Below are positions 35,401-44,800 of a DNA stretch of 64,000 nucleotides, piece by piece (positions within the stretch are counted from its first letter, which is position 1; each line of letters opens with the position of its first letter). The DNA comes from Rhizophagus clarus. Its lineage: Eukaryota; Glomeromycota; Glomeromycetes; Glomerales; Glomeraceae. Location of the stretch: contig BLAL01000046.1 in assembly GCA_015698045.1 (NCBI GenBank), positions 498,501 through 562,500 on the forward strand. The letters run 5' to 3'. The notes under the pieces were generated by a model. The model saw only the letters and a program-made list of their open reading frames with translations. It made no database searches and was not told where the DNA came from. The position numbers and the translations under genes are program-made.

Positions 35401-36947
35401 TCATTTCCATATTAGTTAAATTTAAATAATTTAATTCTGGTCAAACTTTTAACGCTGGCCAAAATTTAACTAAATTCGGAATTTTTTTTTGATATATTAA
35501 TTCTGGTCACAACTTAATGACGGCCGAAATTATGTTTCACAAATGATCATTCTGGCCAAATTTTAATGCCGACCAGAATTAAGTTTTAACCGGTTAAGGT
35601 TTTTTGGACCGGTTCCAAACTTTAAATATTATATAAATATGTAATAATAGATAGAATACGACTTACCATCTAAAATAAATTATTTAAATAAATAAAGAAA
35701 TTAGTTAGTTTAAATTATATGTATAAATATGTAATAATAGAGTACAACTTACCATCTAAAATAAATTACCAAATAATTTTTAAATAAAGGAATTAGTTTA
35801 TAGTTTAAATTATGTAAATATTATAAAATACGTAATAATCGAATTAAATAAATAACTTACACCCTATATTACCAAATAGTTTTTTAAATAAAGAAATTAG
35901 TTAGGTTAAATTATATGTAAATATTATATAAATATGTAATAATAAAAATAAATAACTTACACCCTATTATTAAATAATTTTTTATATAAAGAAATTAGTT
36001 AGTTTGAATCATATGTAAATGTTATTATGTAATAATAGAATACGATTTACCATCTAAAATAAATTACCAAATGATTTTTTAAATAAAGAAATTAGTTAGT
36101 TTAAGTTATATGTATGAATATGTAATAATAGAGTACGACTTACCAACTAAAATAAATTACCAATTTTTTAAATAAAGAAATTAGTTAGTTTAAATTATAT
36201 AAAGATATTATATAAATATGTAATAATAGAATTAAATAAATAACTTACTCCCTACATTACCAAATAATTTTTAAATAAAGAAATTAGTTAGTTTAAATTA
36301 TATGTAAATATTATATAAATATCAATAAATAACAGAAATATAGATAACATATAACTTACACCCTGTAATATGTATTATTTGATAATTAATTAGATGCAAA
36401 TATTATCACAAAAGTATATACTGTAAATTAAATAACACTTACAATCTAATCGTGTATTTAAGTAAAGTGTATAATTAGTTGTGAATATTATACACATAAT
36501 TATTAAATATTATATCTTACCATCTATGATATAATTAATTATTAAATAGTTGTTTACACAAAGAATTTAGTTATCTGAATAGTATATCGGTAAATAAAGT
36601 AAAAAAATAAATAACTGATAACTTACCAACTATATGATATTATCAATTGTTAAAGTTATATTAAATAACAGCAAAACCATTATTATATAAATAATAAAAT
36701 TATAAGATAGTTTATTAACTTACGAGCTGAATTATTTAAATAGTATGTGAATATTACAGTATATAAAGTATAATAATATTAGTTTTAATAATCAAGTTTA
36801 GTATATTTTACCTTCAGATTCCTCGACGTTACTTGAGACTAATTTATTATATTGGGCAAATTTGTTTAAGAATTTTTGAATAATTCTGACTTTCTATTAA
36901 ATAATCATGCTATATGCTTTTTTACCTTCACTATTACTATGATCCAT
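32483..36947 (-). CDS. TKL kinase, about 408 residues, with a 5' array of candidate single-codon micro-exons
   Basis: Serine/threonine or tyrosine-like kinase. Proposed minus-strand exons: 36947-36926 (ATG, 22 nt), 36838-36812 (27 nt), then 27 micro-exons of 1-6 nt between 36726 and 33738, then 33666-33435 (232 nt) and 33346-32483 (864 nt). All boundaries are AG/GT and the sum is 1227 nt, exactly 409 codons. The domain begins with IPYNQF, then DKGGFGIIYK (glycine loop, about residue 77) and VALK (K101). HCDLHDGN (about 197-204) is the catalytic loop with Arg replaced by Cys. ISDLGL (D223) and APE (246-248) follow, and the C-lobe ends with KKCWNEDPLERLSA. K, D and D are all present, so catalysis is possible. 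The tail SHPQVCYTSRLLDF is typical of the family. The kinase exons are solid (0.9). The micro-exon part is inferred from splice-like signals and phase; a simpler gene starting elsewhere cannot be excluded. Confidence 0.75.
34301..34468. mobile_element. 168-bp MITE inside one unit of the array
   Basis: TIRs share TGGGAAAAGG-x-AC (left GCTGGGAAAAGGAAC, right in reverse complement TATTGGGAAAAGGGAC). AAAT flanks both sides (34297-34300 and 34469-34472). Removing it restores the normal unit sequence ATAAATATGTAATAATAG. It lies in an intron of the proposed gene, between the GAA and TTG micro-exons. Confidence 0.7.
35324..35625. mobile_element. 302-bp MITE inside another unit of the array
   Basis: The left end is TTAAAGGTTGGAACCGGTTA; the right end in reverse complement is TTAAAGTTTGGAACCGGTCC. 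The interior has inverted copies of (A)ATTCTGG(T/C)CA and repeated GGTTAA. It enlarges the intron between the ATG (35667) and ATT (35236) micro-exons to 428 bp. The target duplication is unclear (perhaps ATA). Confidence 0.7.
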
Positions 36948-37025
36948 TACTATGTAATTATCTCGAGTTACTTTTTAAAAACCGTTTTTTTTTTAGGCAC
37001 ATAATATTTATGCAAAATGCAACTA

Positions 37026-38270
37026 TGTTGATCAGTTGATCACAATTACTGCATGTATGACATAATAGAGAAAATAATTACTAAAAGCAATTAAGCAGCC
37101 ACAACTTTGGCTGAAGAAGTTTTGAATATTAATAGCTAAATATATACAAGAAAATAATTTTATATTTGAAAAGATATAAACATTTCTTTGAGATAATTCA
37201 AATAACTGAATTATTCGTTCAACTTTTTTTGCTAAATTAATTGAAAATAAATTTTTTTTTTAATTCTATGAAAAAAGACGGTTTTTTGTATGATCTCAAC
37301 GATAGAGTATGTCAAATAACTGTTAACTTCATGATCTATATAATTTCGTATGAAAATTAAATTGCTTTAAGTCCTTAAGTCCAGCTCATCTAAGACAATT
37401 TATAACGTCTTAACGTAATTTGTAGATCCTTAGCCGAACGCGACGCGTGCATAATCTCGGCCAAAGTCACATGAATTATTTCCTTTTCTGTGTTTTAACA
37501 GCCGATAGAAATATTATGTAAAAACGCAGTATAAAATATGATTATCAAGGGCGTATTTTAAGAGATCCTTTGAAGTTACGAAGTTTTGTAAGAGGAACAT
37601 TAGATAGTGATTCAAAAAAAAAACTTTTTTTTATTCTTCATTGTAAAAATATGTTGTTTACTTGGTACAAGCATATGTGTGAAACATAAAATAAAAAGAA
37701 TAATGTGTTGCATGATTTTTAATTAAATTCTACATGTAAAATCTTTAATAGGCTAATCAGGTTTACTTGATTCTAACAGATTTCAAATGATAGATTTAAA
37801 TGAATTTGTGTATCATATGAAGTGTAGTATAATATTCAGTCTTAAGACAACAACTTTATTGTACCTTATTTCATTGTTTTTAGTATTTTAGGCGCTCAAC
37901 CTTGTCAATTTTATTAAATTAATAAATTCTATATTTGTGTAGTTCAATTAGATATAATATTATATATATAAATTAAAATTCTTTCATGATCTAATGACAA
38001 CTTTGATTGTAGCAAGTCGTACAAAAAAATATTCATATTACTACTACGAAACAGGGTTTAAAATCACATGGATGAATAAGAAGTATACAAAAAAGGTAGT
38101 TAAATTAATAAAATGAGCTAAAAATTTATTCGAAGAAATTTCATTTAAGTTAATGATTTTAATTAAAATGCTTATTTTGTACTGACGCTAATAATACACT
38201 TATACATTAATAGTTTTAAACACTGATGGTTATAAAATTTGATAGTTTGTAACTTCGTCTCTTAAAATTA
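37026..38270. repeat. long interspersed repeat, copy 1 (partner at 50360)
   Basis: About 1.2 kb closely similar to 50360-51581 in the same orientation. Both start TGTTGATCAGTTGATCAC, and share GCTGAAGAAGTTTTGAATAT, GACGGTTTTTTGTA, AAGGGCGTATTTTAAGAGAT and GATGGTTATAAAATTTGA near the end. It is non-coding with no clear terminal repeats. Copy 1 is followed by an inverted TTTGATAGTTTGTAA pair (38238-38284) that is damaged in copy 2. Could be a non-autonomous transposon or a segmental duplication. Confidence 0.75.
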
Positions 38271-38639
38271 CAAACTATCAAATTTTATGGGTAAATTTCA
38301 CCAGAGATGAATTTCACCGCATTTTTAATTTATCAAATAATTTATAAAATTTTATTGGTTAAAAATTTTACACGTATATAAGTTGCATATAAAATTTTAT
38401 TTGATTAAACAATTAATTTTTTATTTTATTTGATCAAACATCGAAAAAAAAAGAAGAGATGATGAAGAGTAGATAATAAAAAACGAACAGACAAAGAAAG
38501 ATGATGGAAATGAATGAATGAAAATGATAATAGAGAAAGAATAAGAAATGATGATAGGGAATGATGGAAAATGATCATATATGAAACCAAAATAAATAAC
38601 AAAGTCGAAATAGTCAGAAATATTTTCATAATCAAATAC

Positions 38640-39153
38640 AAAACCGAGATCAATAGCCAAAACGAATTACGAGGGATAGAAGGAGTATCTCGCTGTTTTG
38701 ATGAATCTGGATGTTTATTTGGTTTATATGCAAAGTATCTCTTTGGGAACAGAAATACCAATACGTGTAACATTTTTGCCAGTATATAAGTGATTATAAT
38801 TCCAGTTATATCCATCAACATCATCGATTAAATCAATAATTTTTTTTGCAAGCTCTTTAGTCAAATTTTCATTAGGTGAATTTTTATAATCAGTATCACT
38901 TATTTTGGCAATGTAAATGTAATTCTTGATTATTTGATGACGCATCTTCTAAAAGATTTGTAATTACTTCACTTAAAATATCAATATCAATAACTTCCAA
39001 AACATCAGTCTGATCATGATTTATTTCTGCAGACCTCTTTCGTTTTTTGGCAAATCTTTGACGACAATTATTACAGATTTTAAGTTTTTTTAGAAACTCC
39101 TTTAGCTCCATAACCCATAAATTCGGAAGAAGTTTTAAGAGTTTTACAGCCAT
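38640..39153 (-). pseudogene. broken copy of a fungal multicopy gene with a CNNC motif
   Basis: Three adjoining minus-strand pieces in different frames form one degenerate protein. Piece 1 (39153 down to about 38915) has ELKEFLKKLKICNNCRQRFA, KKRKR and a VIDIDILSEVI segment. Piece 2 (about 38925-38727) continues with IYIAKISDTDYKN, ELAKKIIDLIDDVDGYNWNY. Piece 3 (about 38730-38660) gives YKPNKHPDSSKQRDTPSIPR. This order (Cys motif and basic region, LS-x-x-I, an (I/L)ID-DGDGY-type block, then KHPD-x-x-KQRDTPS) fits a Rhizophagus multicopy family I recall only loosely. Function unknown; C-x2-C plus a basic stretch suggests nucleic-acid binding. At least two frameshifts, and not functional as read. 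Confidence 0.55.
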
Positions 39154-39732
39154 GAAAATAGCTATCTGAGGAGAGATTCATCGTTACAACAATAAAAATC
39201 CAAACTAAAAACAAAGGAAATTTTATTATAATATTTATTGTGTCAAAAAGTGGCTATGGAATCATCTTTATATGACGGTAAACAAAATAAAGCAATGTTC
39301 TTTATGCACTAAATATAATTTACAAAATTTTTCGAAACTATTAATATAAATCACGTGTAAAAAATCACGTGTCCGAGTTTTTTTGATGGGATAACACCTA
39401 AATAACTTCTTTATATGCTATTATTTGCATAGAATACTGTAGCTTCATAAGATACAAGCGACAAAACTGAGTTAAAAGTGTTTAATAATAGTTTTTAAAA
39501 TCAATTTTTTTTTAAAAAACAAATCGTCCGAAACTTGTTTTTTAAATGGACAAACCGAAATTTTATTTTTTTTTAAAAAAATGGCAAAATTGTTGAAAAT
39601 TTTTTTTTAAAAAAAAAAATGGACAAAATTGTCCAAAAATTTTGTTTTTTTTTAAATAATGGACAAAATTGTCCAGGAACAAAAAAATTTTTTTTTCAAA
39701 ATTGTTTATATACTGTAAATTTCTATTTTTAG
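39154..39732. other. non-coding, poly-A/T-rich
   Basis: Between 39485 and 39710 there are four loose repeats of AATGGACAAAATTGTCCA-like sequence joined by A- and T-runs, likely a small palindromic repeat cluster. No gene. Confidence 0.45.
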
Positions 39733-39913
39733 GGGACCGTTAAAGCGGGTATAATCACGTGATCATAGTAAAAATAATTATCACACTAAGTCTTCCGGGG
39801 ACTTAAAACTTTTTCAGTTAGTAAAAACATATTTATCACATACATTATTTGTCACATCCGTAATTTCTTAATGCCGTAATTCCGGCCAATTCTACCCCGC
39901 TTTAACGACCTCC
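39733..39913. mobile_element. 181-bp Mutator-like MITE with 9-bp duplication TATTTTTAG
   Basis: TIRs: left GGGACCGTTAAAGCGGG, right in reverse complement GGAGGTCGTTAAAGCGGGG. TATTTTTAG is repeated exactly on each side (39724-39732 and 39914-39922). A 9-bp duplication is the hallmark of Mutator-like elements. No coding capacity. Confidence 0.75.
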
Positions 39914-40145
39914 TATTTTTAGTAAGAGTCTAGGTTAACTAACTTAAACCCCGAGTCTAGGTTAAGAATACTTTAAGGGGACTCTTTTATAAGATGACTA
40001 ACTGGTTGTAGCAATTTTATCATTATTATTATATCATAAAAATAAAGATAGATGAGTTTTTAACTTGTACTAATTATTTAATTGTTTATATTGGAAAAGA
40101 TAATGTGAAGACAGAAGTGATATATTTATGAAGGATTTAAGAGAG

Positions 40146-40698
40146 TGTTGCGGCAATATAACACGTGACTAAGAAGGATCAGTTAAGTCACATGATTGCG
40201 GATCAATCTTTCAAATGTTAAATATGTTAAATATGTTAAATATGTTAAACATATGCAATATGTGCAATATATGCAATATTGTGCAATATGTGCAATATGT
40301 TTAATTTGTTAAATATGTTAAATATGTTAAATATTTTTAGTGTAGTTTTAGTAGTTATAAAAACGCGTATATTCACCCTGTTGTAAAAAGTTAATTAGAT
40401 AGCATTTTTACGGATTAATAAAAATTGGTTTATTAATAAAAAGTTATCTCGTTTATTGATTGTATTCTGACATTTTTGTATTTTTAATTTGTGTTGTAAA
40501 TCGTGATAGATTTACGGTTATATTTTTTGTTGGTTTTTTTGTGTAACCTTCGCAGATTTTGTTATAAGTGAATTATTCGTTATTTAATTATTATCTTTTA
40601 TTTCATCTTTATTTACATTTAATTATAAACATTCCTTCTGCTACCACCACCATACATACCGCTTATCCCTTATAAGCACCCAAAGAACTGGCATAACA
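40146..40698 (+). mobile_element. solo LTR of an LTR retrotransposon
   Basis: Starts TGTTGCGGC and ends GGCATAACA, an inverted TGTT..AACA terminus, with AGAG on both sides (40142-40145 and 40699-40702). Inside are a TATA-like box (TATAAAAACGCG at about 40356), AATAAA-like signals (about 40417-40440) and a pyrimidine-rich R/U5-like part, the layout of a long terminal repeat read on the plus strand. No internal retrotransposon sequence or second LTR adjoins it, so it is most likely a solo LTR left by recombination. The short direct repeat (4 bp, or 5 with a mismatch) is the weakest part. Confidence 0.6.
40217..40336. repeat. TTAAATATG / TGCAATATG tandem repeat inside the LTR
   Basis: Nine-base units: TTAAATATG several times, then TGCAATATG several times, then TTAAATATG again. 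It sits in the U3 (promoter) part of the putative LTR, where repeated units often act as enhancers. Confidence 0.75.
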
Positions 40699-40702
40699 AG
40701 AG

Positions 40703-41880
40703 GAATTGAAGTTGGTACCTTTATTGGATGTATCAGAAATGTTATTCTGAAGGAGATAAAAAGAACGCGAACGATAAATGAGAGACGAATCGAACTGAAC
40801 TCAGTAGAAGAGTAATTATCAGTGAATTAGAAATTAGAGTAATATTTTTCATTAACCTGTAAATTTTTAGGGACGATTGTCATGTATAAGGAAAAAATGA
40901 CCTTGGCAACCCTAGGTATGAAACTCCACGGTGATAATTCAACGCCAGATGACGGATAAAATTCTACAAATAGATATGATATCATCAAACGGGTTTTGTT
41001 CGTATCTAGGTATTCTAGATAATGGAACAGTTCTATGATTCTGAAATTTTTTATTATTTTATTTTATTTATTTCTATATTTAGGTTTTATCCTTTAGATT
41101 TTAAATACATGTATTAAAATTTAAATAATAAACGTGAAGATACGCTTTAACTAATATTTGAAAATGGTAACATGATAGGAAATATTTGATAGTTTTCTTT
41201 AAATTATTAGAAGAACTTGAGTTATATTCTGACTAAAAGAACCTTATAATGATCGGATTTATTACACCACTCATTTAATTAAGTATAAATTATTGCTTTT
41301 ATCTCATGGCTAATATTCTATAGATGGTGTTTATTTAAAAATGAACAAAAAGTCAATCAGATCATTATTAGCTTATCACGCACAATGAAAGTCAATGATA
41401 CCCGTGAAACAACTATTTTTATTTATTTTATTTAAATGGCCAAAACTTTACAAATGGAAAAAGCCTTGATGTACTCATTTTATAAGAAATATATTGTAGA
41501 ATTTTTTAGTTACTACAATATTATCGATAGTTTATTAGCTATGATCTACATTGGTTAACGTCACTAGCCAATGTAAATAATATCTATAAAAATTAACTTA
41601 GGGTCCTAATTGAAAAATCATTTTGATGTTTCCTTTTGGTTAATATTTGTTTTAATAATGAATATATTGACCATGTAGCTTTAAGATTCTAATCAAATTT
41701 TATTAATAATTTATTAAAATTCAATACATTTTATAAGATACAAATAAAAAACAAATAAAATCGATTTAACTAAAGAAATTTACTATTCTTGTGCGTTGAT
41801 TTCATTTCTAATTTCAATATTGAATCTTTTTTTGTACTTTTAAAGTAATATTATATCACACTATGAATTAAATAAACAGA
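40703..41880. other. no gene recognised
   Basis: 40703-41040 is less A+T-rich and contains an intron-acceptor-like TTTTTAG followed by GGACGATTGTCATG, perhaps a decayed exon, but no frame longer than about 30 codons is open. The rest is A+T-rich and should include the 3' untranslated region of the gene ending at 41881. Confidence 0.35.
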
Positions 41881-44800
41881 TCACTTAGTATTAACTATGT
41901 TAGCTAAAGTTTCATTTTCAATATTTTGTCTTTCTGAAAGATTAATTTTCGAAATTAAGTCGCTCAATGGTCTACTAGAATACATTACGTGCTGAGTATT
42001 TGAACTTGCCCTGAATATGATTGAAATTATAATACATTAACGTTGATAAATAGTAATGACAATAAAAATTTTGTATATTTTTGTTCGTACCTTTGATTAT
42101 CGTTTATATCGTTTATATCAAACTCATATTCTCTTGTTGCATATTCTAAAAAAAAAATAAATAAATAAACAATAATTAATCAATAATTTATTTTTCTGAT
42201 TAAATTATTTTTCGTTACTTCAACTAATGTTCCATATGTATAATTTAAGATGATAAATAACAATTGGCTAATACGCTCTGACGTATAATACAATATATCA
42301 CCAAATCTGATCAACTTCAACAAATCAAATTGTGCCTATAATACCTTGTCGGTGGAAATTCTTTCTCTTTTACTGTGGGTCATAATATTGTAATACATTA
42401 ACATAAAAAGTTTACTTACTATTTTCTTCAATACTAGTTTGAGCTTCATTTCCATTATTTTGTTTTCCTGCAAGATTTATTTCAGAAATTAATTCGCTCA
42501 ATGAATTTTGAATAATAGAATCACTACTTGATCTAAATATGATAGTACATTAATGTTGGATAATAAAGAAAAAAATTATATTTTTTGTATGTTTTATTCT
42601 TACCCTTGAATATCATTTATGTCAAGATCGTATTCTCTTGTTACAGATTCTAAAACAAAAACAAGCAATAATTAATTAATGTTTCATATTTATAAGTTAA
42701 CATGTTTAAGATAATTTAGAATGTTACGTACTTTGTCTCAATGTATTCATTGAATTAGTAGATGAGTATTCGGATATAATAGAACTTAATGATCTACTTT
42801 TATAAATTGCTTTCGAATGAGGTTTTTCGTTAAATTCTGGTCCAATTGACTTAGATCTTATTAATTCTAATCGTATTTCTTCAGCTTGATTAAATTGATT
42901 AATATGGTCAAAATCTTTTTCTATATTTGACCAAAAGTTCAATTTTTCGCAAATTCGTTTTGCAGATGGTCTTTTTTTAGGATCAGAATTCCAACATTTT
43001 TTCATTAAATTGACAAAGTCTTCAGGAGTATCATCTGTTATTTCAGGTCTTTTTCCGTCAATAATTTTATAAATCAAATCAACATCGTGTTCAACATTAG
43101 CAAAAGGTTTACAACCAGTTGTCAATTCCCACATAATCATACCCATACTATATATATCTGACGCTTTTGAAAATGCAGCTCCTTTAAATATTTCTGGAGC
43201 AATGTATGGTATAACTCCATATATTTCATTGCTTGTTAAAGTATTATCCACTGATTGTGATAATCCTAAATCCCCAATTAAATATTGATCAATATTTCCA
43301 ATTATTTCAACCAATATATTTCCACTATGAAAATCTCGATGTATAAAATCTTTTTCATGAATAGCTTGAAGCCTATAATAGCGATCAATCAATTAATTAA
43401 TCAATATAATTTCAATAAATCAAATTAAAATTATAAGTACCCATCAGAAATTCTCCATAAAATAAATAATTTTTTTTTCCATGTAATCCTTGAAAACTTT
43501 TCTCGTAAATAATTATGTAAATCCCCTCCATTTGCATACTTCATTATAAACATAAATTCATTTGTCTCAGAATTTTTAGTAATACCATGACATTTAATAA
43601 CATATTCAAATTTATCATCATAACATTGATAAAGTAATTTTATCTAAATTAATGAAAAAAATTGATAGTGTTAATAGTTTAAATTAGTAACATTTTAAAT
43701 TAGTAACATTTATGTAGAATAAAAATTACCTCATTTAAAAAATATTTACTAGGATCCTGAGAATTTAAAAATTCTTTTATAGCAACAATATTTCCATTAA
43801 TTGATGCTTTGTAAATTTTTCCATATCCTCCTTCTGCTATTTTCGTTAAATTTGTAATTTTTGAATATGGAAACCACTTTATCTTTGGTTTTGAAGAAGG
43901 AAAATCAAATTTTTTGATAAGACTATATACATCTAATGGATTAAAATATTTATTTGCATTAATATAATTAGCAAACTGATGATTATTACGATTATCGTTA
44001 CTGTCTCTTGTAATATAAAGGAATTCATCTATATTATTATTTCCAGTGATATTAATAGTAACGGTAGTAATTCTTTTGCATTTTTTACATTGAGATTGCT
44101 CTATGATTCCAAAAATAATATTTGTTGTTAAACAATATCTACATCCAGTAAAAACTATTAAGCAATTTGTGCACCATTTTTGACAATTAGGCTTAAAGTT
44201 CAGTTTTAAATTACAAATTATACATCGATTACAAGCATCCCACCATGGTAAATGAAGAATTGGAACAGTAAAAGTTGATTTTATATACTCAAAAGAAATT
44301 GAATAACAATCTGAACATAATCTCAATTTGGTAATATTATCATTTTGATTGTAAACTAACTTTCCACATAATTTACAGTTTTTTTCATAATAAGAATAAT
44401 CTATATTGCTAAAATTACTTGTAGCTATTTGTTTGAAGTATAAAATCTCAGAGCAATTCTCACACCATCTTTGATTGCAGAAATCCAAGTTTCTTGGTTC
44501 ATGTTTATCACAATTAATTATTATTGTATTTATATATATATCTAGGTTATTAATTGCACATTTAATATTTGAACTACTAATTGAATGATTGATACACCAA
44601 TATAAGCAATTATGACAATATTTTTGTTTGGATAAAGTTGTTTTAGAATATACTGCTTTGCAGCAAAAACATTCATATTCATCATTATTGAAAGGGATAA
44701 ACATAATTGGTATAGTTATTTCTAAATAGTTTTCATTATATTCTATTTGAGAATATATCTTTAAATTAAAATAACTAAGCTTTTTGATAAATCTATATAA

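Larger units (their letters stand above)
33732..36730 (-). repeat. tandem array of intron-like units, each with a 1-, 3- or 6-nt candidate micro-exon
   Basis: Units of about 75-110 bp repeat about 27 times. On the minus strand each reads: acceptor (TTTTAG, AATATAG or similar), a short interval, then donor (GTAAGT; GTAAAT, GTAAGA or GTATGT in a few). Intervals from 5': CTC 36724, TTG 36627, ATG 36521, ATT 36443, GGT 36360, GGA 36249, TTG 36144, ATG 36051, GGT 35961, GGT 35861, ATG 35753, ATG 35667, ATT 35236, ATG 35135, TTG 35042, GGA 34957, TTG 34858, CAA 34777, GAA 34694, GGA 34598, GAA 34503, TTG 34223, GGA 34135, GGA 34041, six bases ATTCTT 33942, TTG 33834, single A 33738 (lowest coordinate of each). 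The introns between are 71-108 bp except two enlarged by MITEs. The first five units are strongly diverged in sequence but keep the borders. Confidence 0.85.

Noticed and set aside
33732..36730. Regular repeat array considered as CRISPR
   Set aside because: The DNA is eukaryotic in character, the repeated part is the whole 75-110 bp unit rather than short repeats with unique spacers, and no cas genes exist.
38421..38660. Minus-strand frames with long Phe/Ser/Ile strings
   Set aside because: Low-complexity translation of a GATGAAAATGA-like tract; only the KHPDSSKQRDTPS part just upstream is meaningful and is counted in the pseudogene.
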